Shown here in pieces: positions 48,240-56,549 of a stretch of 64,000 bases of DNA. Origin of the DNA: Gemmatimonadota bacterium (GTDB lineage Bacteria > Gemmatimonadota > Gemmatimonadetes > Gemmatimonadales > GWC2-71-9); contig QHUK01000007.1 of NCBI GenBank assembly GCA_003222085.1, forward strand, positions 1 to 64,000. The letters are read 5' to 3'. Below the pieces are notes generated by a model. That model was not told the origin of the DNA. It did not search any database and saw nothing but the letters and a program-made list of their open reading frames with translations. A program made the position numbers and the translations under genes. The first letter of the stretch is position 1, and each line of letters opens with the position of its first letter.

Positions 48240-48988
48240 GCGCCGTCCGTCTCGGCCAGGCGACGGCCGGTGTGCGCGAGGTACACCTCCTCGAGCGAGC
48301 CGACGCCCGCCGCCCGCTTGAGCTCGGCCGGCGTGCCGAGGGCGGCGAGCCGGCCATGATCCAACACGGCAACGCGATCGCACGGCTCGGCCTCCTCGAC
48401 GTAATGCGTCGTCAGGAGCACTGTGAGGCCGGATGCGGCCCGCAGGCCGCGGATCCGTTCCCACAGCAAGCGGCGCGCGCGCGGGTCGAGCCCGGCCGTG
48501 GGCTCGTCGAGAAACAGGATGCGCGGCTCGTGCAGGATGCCCCGGGCGATGTCGGCCGCGCGCCGCATGCCGCCCGAGAGCGTCCGGACGGGGTCGTCCC
48601 GCCGGTCGAGCAGCTCGAACTGCCGCACCAGCGCATCGATGCGCGGCCGGGCGACGCCGTCGGGGAGGCTCCACAGGCGCGCCGCGAAGCGCAGGTTTTC
48701 CGCGACCGTCAGGTCGCGATCGAGCGTGGTCTCCTGGAACACGAGCCCGATGCTGCGCCGGACGGCGAGCCCCTGCCGCACGACATCGTGTCCCGCGACG
48801 CGCGCCGTGCCGCGCGACGGAGCGAGCAGGGTCGCAAGCAGATGAACGGTCGTGGTCTTGCCGGCGCCGTTGGGCCCGAGCAGCCCGAAGAACTCCCCAT
48901 CCTGAATCTCGAGGTCGAGTCCGTCGAGCGCGCGGATCGCGCCGAAGTCCTTGCCGAGGCCGCGGGCGTCGATCGCGGCGGCGGTCAT
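48236..48988 (-). CDS. ABC transporter ATP-binding protein, PQQ-cluster associated
   Basis: This 250-aa ATPase has Walker A GPNGAGKTT, signature LSGGMRR, Walker B ILFLDEPTAGLD and H-loop TTHYVEEAE, as in DrrA/CcmA-like exporters. Its ATG overlaps the stop of pqqE (ATGA). It should work with the permease at 47436. ABC transporters of this type occur next to PQQ-dependent alcohol catabolism genes in proteobacteria. Confidence 0.9.
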   Translation of the reverse strand: MTAAAIDARGLGKDFGAIRALDGLDLEIQDGEFFGLLGPNGAGKTTTVHLLATLLAPSRGTARVAGHDVVRQGLAVRRSIGLVFQETTLDRDLTVAENLRFAARLWSLPDGVARPRIDALVRQFELLDRRDDPVRTLSGGMRRAADIARGILHEPRILFLDEPTAGLDPRARRLLWERIRGLRAASGLTVLLTTHYVEEAEPCDRVAVLDHGRLAALGTPAELKRAAGVGSLEEVYLAHTGRRLAETDGA

Positions 48989-50097
48989 CCTTTCGCGGCC
49001 AGCGCGCGCGACGCGGGCGCCGCACGATACGTCCACTCGACGGCCCCGGCCGCGCGCTCCACCTCCGCGACCGCGGCGTCGATCAGGTGCCGGTGGGGCG
49101 ACAGCGAGCACACCGGGTCGGTCAGGCCCGCGTCGCCCGCCACGAGGAACGCCTGGCAGCGACAGCCGCCAAAGTCCTGGGTCTTGCGTGGGCACGACCG
49201 GCAGGGCTCGGGCATCCAGGCATCGCCCCGGAACCGCGTGAACGCCTCCGAGTGCTCCCAGATCCAGGCGAGCGGGTGCGCGCGCACGTTCTCGAACGTG
49301 AGCGTCGTGATCCGGCCTGCCGCGTGGCAGGGCCAGACCTCCCCGGCGGGCGTGACGGTCATGTAGGCACGCGCCCAGCCACCCATGCACGGCTTGGGGT
49401 ACTGCTCGTGGTAGTCGGGAAGCACCCACACGATCTCGAGCCTGGTCCCCAGTCGGGCGCGCTCGCGCTGCACCACGCGCCAGGCGTCGTCCAGCTGCGC
49501 CCTGGTCGGCATGAGCGCTGCGCGATTATGTAGCGCCCAGCCGTAGAACTGCGTGTTGGCGAGCTCGATACGCTCTGCGCCGAGCGACTCGGCGAGCCGG
49601 ATGAGCGCCTCGACCTGATGCAGGTTCCGGCGGTGCAGCACGACATTGACGGTGAGGGGAAAGCCCAGCTCTCGGGTGTAGTGATAGGCGGCGATCTTAT
49701 CCCCGTAGGACCCCGTCCCCGCGACCGCATCTGAGAGCTCGGCGTCGGCACCCTGAATGCTGATCTGCACGTGGTCGAGGCCCGCGGCCTTCAGGGCCGC
49801 CAGGCGCTCCTTCGTGAGCCGGTACGCGGAGGTGATGAGGGACGTGTAGAGCCCGAGCTCGTGCGCCTCGCGAACCAGATCCTCGAGATCCCCCCGCAAG
49901 GTCGGCTCGCCACCCGAGAGCCCGAGCTGCAACACACCCAGCGCCTTGGCCTCGCGAAACACGCGATACCATTCTTCAGTCGAGAGCTCGCGCTTGAAGC
50001 GCGGGCCCGCGAAGTCGAGCGGATTCGAGCAGTAGGGGCACTGGAGCGGACACTTGTACGTCAGCTCCGCCAGGAGCCACAGCGGCTTAGGATCCAT
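48985..50097 (-). CDS. pqqE: PqqE, radical SAM enzyme of PQQ synthesis
   Basis: This 370-aa enzyme has the radical SAM motif CPLQCPYC, GLSGGEPTLR, and the C-terminal cysteines of the SPASM-type auxiliary cluster region (CMGGWARAYM, PCRSCPRKTQDFGGCRCQ, DPVCSLSP). It forms the Glu-Tyr carbon-carbon bond in PqqA. It overlaps pqqD by 11 bp and the ABC ATPase gene by 4 bp. Confidence 0.96.
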   Translation of the reverse strand: MDPKPLWLLAELTYKCPLQCPYCSNPLDFAGPRFKRELSTEEWYRVFREAKALGVLQLGLSGGEPTLRGDLEDLVREAHELGLYTSLITSAYRLTKERLAALKAAGLDHVQISIQGADAELSDAVAGTGSYGDKIAAYHYTRELGFPLTVNVVLHRRNLHQVEALIRLAESLGAERIELANTQFYGWALHNRAALMPTRAQLDDAWRVVQRERARLGTRLEIVWVLPDYHEQYPKPCMGGWARAYMTVTPAGEVWPCHAAGRITTLTFENVRAHPLAWIWEHSEAFTRFRGDAWMPEPCRSCPRKTQDFGGCRCQAFLVAGDAGLTDPVCSLSPHRHLIDAAVAEVERAAGAVEWTYRAAPASRALAAKG

Positions 50098-50374
50098 ACG
50101 TCACCAGCCCCTTGGCGGCGAGCCCGTCCAGAAACGCCGTGACGTCACGCTCGACTCCTCCCTCCCCAGCCGCGCCGTAGCGTCGCTCCAACGTCGCCAC
50201 CACCTCGGCGACCGAGCGAACACCGTCGCACAGCTCGAGGATCTCCGCCCCCGTCGGATTCAACGCCACCAAGCCCTCAGGATAGAGCAGCACGTCCCGG
50301 CCGCGCACGTCGTCGTGCTGGAGGCGCGCCTTTGGGTGGAGGCGCGGCACGCTCGGGCGCCCTGCCGCCGTCAT
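50087..50374 (-). CDS. pqqD: PqqD, PqqA-binding chaperone
   Basis: The 95-aa protein has PKARLQHDDVRGRDVLLYPEG, NPTGAEILELCDG and AEVVATLERRYG, the winged-helix fold of PqqD that presents PqqA to PqqE. The ATG overlaps the stop of pqqC (ATGA). Confidence 0.95.
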   Translation of the reverse strand: MTAAGRPSVPRLHPKARLQHDDVRGRDVLLYPEGLVALNPTGAEILELCDGVRSVAEVVATLERRYGAAGEGGVERDVTAFLDGLAAKGLVTYGS

Positions 50375-51084
50375 ACGATCGTCCCCGGAAGAGGCCCGCG
50401 CTCCACGGAGTCCAGCAGACTCCACAGGACGTCGCACTTGAACTCGAGCGCCGCCACGGCCCGCGCTTGCTCCTGCGGCGTGCGGAACCGCTCCGTCACC
50501 AGGCCGAGCGCGTACTCCGCGTCGCGCGGCGCTTGTGTGAGCCGATTCCTGAAGTACTGCAGTCCCGCGGGATCCACCCACGGGTAATGGCTCAGCATTG
50601 CCGCCAGCCGCTCCTTCACGATCAGCGGCGCGAACATCTCGGTGAGCGAGGCCGCCACCGCCTCGAGCCATGGCCTCGAGCCACAGAAATGCACGTACGC
50701 ATCCACGGCGAAGCGCACGCCGGGCAGGAGGAAACGCTGTTCGATCAGGTCCTGGCGCTTCACGCCCATCGCTTCCCCCAGGCGGAGCCACGCCTCGATG
50801 CCGCCCTCTTCCCCCGGCCGGCCGTCGTGGTCGACGATGCGCTGGATCCACTGCTGACGCACTTCGCGCTCGGGGCAGCGCGACAGGATCAGGGCATCCT
50901 TGACGGGAATATTGATCTGATAATAGAACCGGTTCGCCACCCACAACTGCAGCTCGGCGCGCGACAGCTCGCCCCGGTGCATCCGCTGGTTGAAGGGGTG
51001 GAGGTGGTGGTAGCGGCGCTCGAGCACGCCGCGCAGCCGACCCACCAGACCGTCGGTCGCACGCGGGCTCACTTCTACGCTCAC
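50371..51084 (-). CDS. pqqC: PqqC, final oxidase of PQQ synthesis
   Basis: The 237-aa protein has the PqqC helical fold with NRFYYQINIPVKDALILSRC, RIVDHDG, and VDAYVHFC. It does the ring closure and eight-electron oxidation of AHQQ without cofactor. GTG at 51084 overlaps the pqqB stop (GTGA). The first 26 codons of an upstream extension are excluded since they overlap pqqB. Confidence 0.95.
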   Translation of the reverse strand: MSVEVSPRATDGLVGRLRGVLERRYHHLHPFNQRMHRGELSRAELQLWVANRFYYQINIPVKDALILSRCPEREVRQQWIQRIVDHDGRPGEEGGIEAWLRLGEAMGVKRQDLIEQRFLLPGVRFAVDAYVHFCGSRPWLEAVAASLTEMFAPLIVKERLAAMLSHYPWVDPAGLQYFRNRLTQAPRDAEYALGLVTERFRTPQEQARAVAALEFKCDVLWSLLDSVERGPLPGTIV

Positions 51085-51992
51085 AGCTCGAACTCCATTG
51101 CGTCCTCTCCCACCACGATGCCAGCCGCCTCGACCCGCGCTCGCTCCGCCGAGCTGCGACACAGGATCGGATTCGTGTTGTTGATGTGCACGAGAACCAC
51201 TCGCTTCGCGTCGAGCCTCGGCAGCAGCTCCAGGCTGCCCCCCGCCCCGCCGACCGGAAGGTGGCCCATCTCGCGCGCCGTCGGCGCGTCGACCCCCGCG
51301 GCGGTGAGCTCGTCGTCCGACCAGAAGGTGCCGTCAAACAGTAGCAGATCGGCTCCACCGGCGACTCGCCGTACGGCGTCATCGATCGCCCCGGCCGTCG
51401 GGACGTAGCCGAGCGTTCCGCCGGTGCGCTCGTCGGTGAGCCGCAGCGCGACGTCGAAGGCTGCGGTGGCGGGGGCGCGCGCGCGCGCGTAGCGCGGCGG
51501 GCGGCGGGCCACGGCCGTCGTGGAGCAGGAGATGCCGAGCGGAGTGCCAGCGCCATCAGCCAAAGCGACGGATCGACCCTCTGCGAGGGTCCGCGGCTCG
51601 ACCCCGGCGTAGGCGGAGAGGACGCGGTAGAGCGGCCACTCGTCGCCGAGCAGCGTGGTCACTCCCCCCGGGGCGTACACCGGAAGCCGCGTGGCACTCT
51701 CGCGCAGCAGCAGGAGCCCGAGAGTATGGTCGATTTCGCCGTCGGTCAGAACCACGGAGCCGATGGGCGAACCCCGCATGCCGCGGGGCCAGAGCTCGTG
51801 GTGGGCGGCGAGCTGCATGCGAAGGTCGGGTGAGGCATTCAGGAGAATCCAGCGCTCTCCATCCGCGCTCACCGCCACGGACGACTGCATCCGGCCGCGA
51901 GCGTCGTGGCGGGCGTCGAGACAGTTCGGACAGCCGCAATTCCACTGCGGGACTCCACCACCCGCCGCCGAACCGAGGATGATCACGCGCAT
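51081..51992 (-). CDS. pqqB: PqqB, metallo-beta-lactamase-fold hydroxylase
   Basis: The 303-aa protein opens RVIILGSAAGGGVPQWNCGCPNC, as in PqqB, where Cys residues bind structural zinc. The metal site is in DGEIDHTLGLLLLRE and HINNTNPIL near the end. PqqB hydroxylates the PqqA-derived diamino acid. It is separated from pqqA by a hairpin. Confidence 0.95.
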   Translation of the reverse strand: MRVIILGSAAGGGVPQWNCGCPNCLDARHDARGRMQSSVAVSADGERWILLNASPDLRMQLAAHHELWPRGMRGSPIGSVVLTDGEIDHTLGLLLLRESATRLPVYAPGGVTTLLGDEWPLYRVLSAYAGVEPRTLAEGRSVALADGAGTPLGISCSTTAVARRPPRYARARAPATAAFDVALRLTDERTGGTLGYVPTAGAIDDAVRRVAGGADLLLFDGTFWSDDELTAAGVDAPTAREMGHLPVGGAGGSLELLPRLDAKRVVLVHINNTNPILCRSSAERARVEAAGIVVGEDAMEFEL

Positions 51993-52000
51993 TGAACAAA

Positions 52001-52025
52001 GGGGCCGGGTTGGTCACCCGGCCCC
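52001..52025 (-). terminator. hairpin between pqqA and pqqB
   Basis: GGGGCCGGGT and ACCCGGCCCC pair perfectly with a 5-base loop. Read leftward they are followed by TTTGTTC. It lies between the stop of pqqA and the ATG of pqqB. It could end part of the transcripts after pqqA, or stop decay, so that the peptide substrate is made in excess over the enzymes. Confidence 0.75.
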
Positions 52026-52047
52026 TCAGTAGCCGTATCAGCCTGGT

Positions 52048-52122
52048 TCAGGCATTGCCGGCGTACGCGCCGACTTCCATCCCCAGCTCGACGACCTCGA
52101 ATTCAGGCTTCGTCCAGGTCAT
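52048..52122 (-). CDS. pqqA: PqqA, precursor peptide of PQQ
   Basis: This 24-aa peptide begins MTWTKPEF and carries the conserved Glu-x3-Tyr (EVGAY, residues 16-20) that becomes PQQ. The ATG is preceded by GGAGGA at the right distance. It is too short for usual gene calling. It is the first gene of the pqqABCDE order. Confidence 0.96.
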   Translation of the reverse strand: MTWTKPEFEVVELGMEVGAYAGNA

Positions 52123-52181
52123 TGGGATCTTCCTCCAGGGGAAATCATGGTCGACCACTACAAGCGCTCGGCATCGCGATG

Positions 52182-52197
52182 TGCAGGTCGCATGCCA
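52182..52197 (-). promoter_or_regulatory. sigma-54 (RpoN) promoter of the pqq operon
   Basis: The minus strand reads TGGCATGCGACCTGCA, close to TGGCACG-N4-TTGCA, with the invariant GG and GC elements 10 bases apart. The expected transcript start is near 52171, giving a leader of about 49 bases before pqqA. An NtrC-type activator gene lies directly upstream. Confidence 0.7.
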
Positions 52198-52254
52198 CGC
52201 GGCTGCCGCATGCTTTCACACCACAACGCCGCATGGGTGCGCCATTTCACCCCC

Positions 52255-52276
52255 ATTTGGGTCAAAAAACCCAAAT
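52255..52276. promoter_or_regulatory. 22-bp palindrome, candidate activator (UAS) site for the pqq promoter
   Basis: ATTTGGGT-N6-ACCCAAAT is perfect. Its centre is about 95 bp upstream of the predicted sigma-54 start, the usual place for an enhancer-binding protein. A weaker repeat GGGTG-N8-CACCC (52235-52252) is adjacent. It could also be a terminator of the activator gene, but the T-run lies in the loop, not after the stem. Confidence 0.6.
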
Positions 52277-52282
52277 CCTCGC

Positions 52283-53686
52283 TCAGGGCTGCAGCCCGAA
52301 CTTCTTCAGCCGATAGCGTAGGGTGTCCCGCGAAATCCCGAGACGCTGCGCGGCCTTGGTCTGGTTTCCGCCGGCTTCCCGCATCGCTCGCTCGATCATG
52401 GCCTTTTCCCACTGCGCGAGATCCACGCCCTGCGGCGGCAGCGCCGGTGCTCCAGTGCTGGCCTCCGCTGCGACCGACAAGCTGCGTTCCCTCGTGGCCG
52501 GGTCGTGGTCGGGACTGGTCAACGAGAGGTGCTCCACGTCGAGCGTGGGACCCCGGCTCCAGAGCACGGCGCGCTCGATCACGTGGCTGAGCTCACGGAC
52601 GTTGCCGGGCCACGGGTACGACAGCAGCAGCTCGCGCGCCGGCGCGCTGATCTCTCGCACCGTCTTCCCGTATTTGGCATTGAGCACTCTCAAGAAGTGG
52701 TCGGTGAGGAGCAGCACGTCCTCCCCGCGCTCGCGCAGCGGCGGCATGACGAGCACGATCACGGCCAGGCGGAAGTAGAGATCACGGCGGAATCGCTCGC
52801 GGCTCGCCTCGCGCTCGAGATCGCGGTTCGTCGCGGCGACGATGCGGACATCGACCTTACGCTCGCGCACGCTGCCGACGCGCCGGACCGTCCGCTCCTC
52901 GATCGCCCGCAACAGCTTGCCCTGCACCGGGAGATCCACGTCGCCGATCTCGTCGAGGAACAGGAACCCGCCCTCGGCGGCCTCCACCAGACCGGGCTTC
53001 GATTCCTTGGCATCGGTGAAGGCGCCGCGCTCGTAGCCGAACAGCTCGGCTTCCATGAGCGTCGCGGGAAGCGCCGTACAGTTGACCTCGATGAACGGCT
53101 TCAGGGCGCGAGGACCGGCGGCGTGGATCGCGTGCGCGAGGATGCCCTTGCCGGTGCCCGTCTCGCCCGTCAGCAGCACCGGCGGGGTGTCCTCCAACGC
53201 GGCGATCTGGCGCGCCCGGTCGAGCACCGCACGGACGGCGGGTGACTCCCCCACCATCGTCGCAAACCCGACATCCCGCGTCGCGCGGCGGCGGTAGTAC
53301 GACAGCTCCTGCTTGAGGAGGCGGTTCTCGCGAGCGCGGTCGGCGAGAAGCTTCAGCTCCTCCAGGTCCACCGGCTTCTTGACATAGTCGAAGGCGCCGA
53401 GCTTCACGGCCTCCACCGCACCCTCGATCGACCCGTAGGCCGTGAGCATGATCACGGGGAGCACGGGGTCGAACTCGCGGATCCGTTTCAGCAGGTCGAT
53501 CCCGCTCATGCCCGGGAGCCGCACGTCCGCGAAGACGACGTCGGGCTGGAGCTTCTCAAGCAGCTCGAGCGCCGTTTCGCCCGAGGCCGCCACTTCGGCC
53601 TCGTAGCCGTGGTCCGCGAGGAACGCCTTGGCGGACCGGGCCAGGGTCTGCTCGTCGTCGACGATCAGCACGGTCGATCCGCTCAT
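52283..53686 (-). CDS. NtrC-family sigma-54-dependent response regulator
   Basis: The 467-aa regulator has a receiver domain ([10 protein letters not shown], phospho-Asp in [11 protein letters not shown], Lys in DYVKKPVD). The AAA domain follows with Walker A GETGTGKG, the sigma-54 contact loop [12 protein letters not shown] (GAFTGA with Asp at position 5) and Walker [10 protein letters not shown]. The C-terminal Fis-type helix-turn-helix is [22 protein letters not shown]. It is coupled to the kinase gene by ATGA. The next genes downstream are pqqABCDE with a sigma-54 promoter, its likely target. Confidence 0.93.
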   Translation of the reverse strand: MSGSTVLIVDDEQTLARSAKAFLADHGYEAEVAASGETALELLEKLQPDVVFADVRLPGMSGIDLLKRIREFDPVLPVIMLTAYGSIEGAVEAVKLGAFDYVKKPVDLEELKLLADRARENRLLKQELSYYRRRATRDVGFATMVGESPAVRAVLDRARQIAALEDTPPVLLTGETGTGKGILAHAIHAAGPRALKPFIEVNCTALPATLMEAELFGYERGAFTDAKESKPGLVEAAEGGFLFLDEIGDVDLPVQGKLLRAIEERTVRRVGSVRERKVDVRIVAATNRDLEREASRERFRRDLYFRLAVIVLVMPPLRERGEDVLLLTDHFLRVLNAKYGKTVREISAPARELLLSYPWPGNVRELSHVIERAVLWSRGPTLDVEHLSLTSPDHDPATRERSLSVAAEASTGAPALPPQGVDLAQWEKAMIERAMREAGGNQTKAAQRLGISRDTLRYRLKKFGLQP

Positions 53687-55173
53687 GTGCGGCTCCCCGC
53701 CGGGGCCGGCGCGGGCTCGCCGCTCGCGACCGGCAGCCAGATGCGCACCGTCGTACCGTGGCCCACCGCGCTGGCGATCTCCAGACGGCCCCCGGTCTCT
53801 TCGAGATAGCGCTTGGCAATCGCGAGGCCGAGCCCCGTGCCCTCAGGTCGCGTCGTGAAGAACGGCTCGCACAGGTTGGGTAAAATCTCTGCGGGAATCC
53901 CCGGCCCCGAATCGGCGATCTCGAGCAGGACCCCGTCGGCGCCCCCCGCGTCGGGCTGAGACTGCGCCGCGATCTCCAGCCGCCCACCATCCGGCATGGC
54001 ATCCAGCGCGTTGGAAATGATCTCGGTCAACGCCTGCTCCAGCCGCATGGGATCGACTCGGACCTCGCGGAGTGCCGGGGAAACGGTCACGGCCAGCTCG
54101 ACCCGGCGCCGGCGCAACAGCTCGGCGAAGCCGGAGAGCGCGCCGTCGACCAGCGTTCGCACACTCTCCCGCAGCGGACGCAGCGGGGCGGGGCGTGAGA
54201 AGGTCAGGAGGTGCGCGATCCTGAGATCGAGGCGATCGACCTGCTCGATGATCGCGCTCAGCTGCTCGCGGGCGGCGGCCGGGGGGCCCTCGACGCGGTG
54301 CTGGGCGAGCTGCGCGGCCGCGCGCAGGCTCGCGAGCGGATTCCGCAGCCCATGGGCCACGCCGGCCGCCATCTGCCCGATCGAGGCCAGCTTCTCGGAT
54401 TGCACGAGCTGGGCGCGGGATTGGCGGAGCTGCTCGGTCATGCGGGCGAAAGCGCGCGCCAGGTCGCCGATCTCGTCACGGGAGCGCGGCTCGATCGCGT
54501 GGTCCAGGTCGCCGGCGCCGACCACCGCCATCGCGTGCCGCAGCTCGTTGAGCGGGTGCGCCAGGCTGCGGGAAATGAGCCACGATGCCACGAGGCCGGC
54601 CGCGAGCGCGAGCGCGATGATACCCCAGAGGATGCGCCGTTCCCTGTCGACGATCCCCGCCACCTGCGCGAACGCCGCCTGGACGCTGAACTCGCGCGCC
54701 CGTCGGTAGATCTCCCGGTTCACGTCCGCCAGAGCCGGCTGGAGGCGCTCCACAAGCTCCCGTCGCGCCAGCACGGCGGCCGCGTCGTGCCGTCCGGCAT
54801 CGTGCAGGGTGAACACGCGACCCGCGACCGTCCGGATATCCGCCTCGATCCGGCGGACACCGTCCGCGAGCTTGAGCTCGTCGGGCGGCAGTTCCGCAGT
54901 CCAGCGATCGAGCCAGAAGGCCACGACTTGCTCGGTGAGCGGAAACTCTTTCCGGGCCGCGGGATCGCCGCTCAGATACCGCCAGATCACCTGGGTCTGG
55001 TTGAACATGGCGTCTTCCACTTCGGCGTAGGTCCGCGACCGGGCCAATCGCTCACCCAGCGACTCGAGCGTGCCGCGCACGAGCGCATTGGTGCGAATCG
55101 CCTGAACGCCGACCAGCAGCGCCGGGACCACCATGAGCGAGAAGCCCAGGAGCAGCTTGCGCTGGAGGGTCAC
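53683..55173 (-). CDS. sensor histidine kinase of the NtrB type with HAMP domain
   Basis: This 496-aa kinase has two membrane segments (about 7-25 and 185-205) enclosing a helical periplasmic sensor region. A HAMP domain follows (SRSLAHPLNELRHAM), then dimerisation with phospho-His GVAHGLRNPLASL and ATPase motifs (NALDAMPDG, DSGPGIP, FFTTRPEGTGLGL). It shares an operon with the NtrC-type regulator. The sensed signal is unknown; an alcohol or other PQQ-enzyme substrate would fit. Confidence 0.92.
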   Translation of the reverse strand: MTLQRKLLLGFSLMVVPALLVGVQAIRTNALVRGTLESLGERLARSRTYAEVEDAMFNQTQVIWRYLSGDPAARKEFPLTEQVVAFWLDRWTAELPPDELKLADGVRRIEADIRTVAGRVFTLHDAGRHDAAAVLARRELVERLQPALADVNREIYRRAREFSVQAAFAQVAGIVDRERRILWGIIALALAAGLVASWLISRSLAHPLNELRHAMAVVGAGDLDHAIEPRSRDEIGDLARAFARMTEQLRQSRAQLVQSEKLASIGQMAAGVAHGLRNPLASLRAAAQLAQHRVEGPPAAAREQLSAIIEQVDRLDLRIAHLLTFSRPAPLRPLRESVRTLVDGALSGFAELLRRRRVELAVTVSPALREVRVDPMRLEQALTEIISNALDAMPDGGRLEIAAQSQPDAGGADGVLLEIADSGPGIPAEILPNLCEPFFTTRPEGTGLGLAIAKRYLEETGGRLEIASAVGHGTTVRIWLPVASGEPAPAPAGSRT

Positions 55174-55184
55174 AGCTCGAAGCT

Positions 55185-55352
55185 AGCAGATCCTTCGCTC
55201 GCGCGCGTCCCGCGCGCTCGCTCAGGATGACAGCGCCGCGCGGGCTCGGTAGAGGAAGGGGTGATGGAGGATCGGGAGGGTGGCTTCTCTCTTTCCCTCC
55301 CGAGAGCGAGGGAGCCTGTCATCCTGAGCGCCGCAGGCGCGAAGGATCTGCT
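55185..55352. repeat. intergenic inverted repeat flanking an 84-bp spacer
   Basis: AGCAGATCCTTCGC (55185-55198) pairs with 55339-55352, and CTCAGGATGACA-type sequence (55221-55232) pairs with 55317-55328. The segments between them in each arm differ in length. The spacer has its own C/T-rich hairpin. The 203-bp gap around it (55174-55376) has no gene. It looks like a copy of a dispersed palindromic element. Confidence 0.75.
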
Positions 55353-55376
55353 TTCTGGTGCGCAATGGGGGTTTTT

Positions 55377-56549
55377 TCACCTGATCGCTCCGAGCACGTC
55401 TTCCAAGATGTCCAGCGTCTTATCCACGGTCTCCTCGTCGTGCGCCAGCGACACGAAGTTGTAGGCCGTCCGCTTGAACAGGAGTCCCCGCGCCGCGCAG
55501 CCCCGCGCCACATCGCGCGAAATGTTCTCGCTCGCGAAATGGAGAAAGCACATTTCCGCGATCCCACCCACCCCCGTCACCACGTCGGCGTGCTTGTGGT
55601 GCAACCGATGGAGCCCGTGCAGCAACCGCGTGCCCATCCGGTGCAGGTGCCCGCAGACATCTTCGTGCGCAAATACCTCCACCGTCGCTTGCGCCGCGGC
55701 GAGCGCCACGCTCTCGGTCGCGAGCGTGGATGAGATCCACGTGCGGGCCACTCCCGCCATCAGGTCGGCCCGTCCACCCACGACGGCGAGCGGAAAGCCA
55801 TTCGCGATGGCCTTGCCCAGTACCGCGAGATCGGGCCGGACGCCATAGCGCTCTGCCGCACCGCCGATCGCCAGCCGGAACGCCGTCTTGATCTCGTCGA
55901 ACACGAGCACCGCGCCGACCCGGGTCGTTTCCTGACGCAGCACCTCGAGCCATTCGCGCGTGGGCTCAACCACGACCACCGGCTCGATGACCACCACCGC
56001 GAGGCGATCGCCGGTTTCGCGGATCAGCCGCCTGGTCGCTTCCACGTCGTTGAACGGGAGCTCGGCATACAGCGCCCGCGTCGCCGCGGGGACTCCCTCC
56101 CCCCCCTGAGACCAGTCGAGCCAGCCGTGATATCCGCACCCAAGCACGCGCTCCCGCCCGGTCGCCACACGAGCGAGCCGCACTGCCGCGGCCACTGCTT
56201 CGGCGCCGGTCTTCAAGAACCGCATCTGCTCGAGCCACGGGATTCGCATGGCGAGCTCGTCGGCCAGCGCTTCCTCGAGGACCGGTGGCAGGGGACCCGC
56301 GACGCCCGCGGCGATCGCCCGCCCGGCGGCGCGATTCACCTCGGGGTGGCCGTAGCCCAGCGCCACGGCGCCGAGCGCCATGACGTAGTCCACGTACTCA
56401 CGGCCCTGTGTGTCCCACACGCGGCAGCCCGCCGCCCGCTCCATGCGCGTCGGCAGTCCCGCGTCCTCGTCCGGCAGCGCGGCGCCGAACAGCGCGTCGG
56501 GTCGCTTGCTACCGGTCGACGTGAAGCCGGGAACGCGCCAGTCGCTCAC
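55377..56549 (-). CDS. class III aminotransferase, glutamate-1-semialdehyde aminomutase-like
   Basis: This 390-aa PLP enzyme has RMERAAGCRVWDTQGREYVDY, LKTGAEAVAAAVRLAR, GYHGWLDWS, LVFDEIKTAFR and Schiff-base Lys in AVLGKAIANGFP. It is nearer to HemL-like proteins than to GABA aminotransferases, but it is shorter than HemL and is beside no heme gene. Similar HemL-like enzymes act in sugar and antibiotic paths. It overlaps the end of the TrmJ-like gene by 41 bp. Confidence 0.8.
   Translation of the reverse strand: MSDWRVPGFTSTGSKRPDALFGAALPDEDAGLPTRMERAAGCRVWDTQGREYVDYVMALGAVALGYGHPEVNRAAGRAIAAGVAGPLPPVLEEALADELAMRIPWLEQMRFLKTGAEAVAAAVRLARVATGRERVLGCGYHGWLDWSQGGEGVPAATRALYAELPFNDVEATRRLIRETGDRLAVVVIEPVVVVEPTREWLEVLRQETTRVGAVLVFDEIKTAFRLAIGGAAERYGVRPDLAVLGKAIANGFPLAVVGGRADLMAGVARTWISSTLATESVALAAAQATVEVFAHEDVCGHLHRMGTRLLHGLHRLHHKHADVVTGVGGIAEMCFLHFASENISRDVARGCAARGLLFKRTAYNFVSLAHDEETVDKTLDILEDVLGAIR

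Noticed and set aside
52255-52276. Palindrome taken as a rho-independent terminator of the NtrC-type gene
   Set aside because: The A/T-run is in the loop and no T-run follows the stem on the minus strand; the position suits an activator site better.
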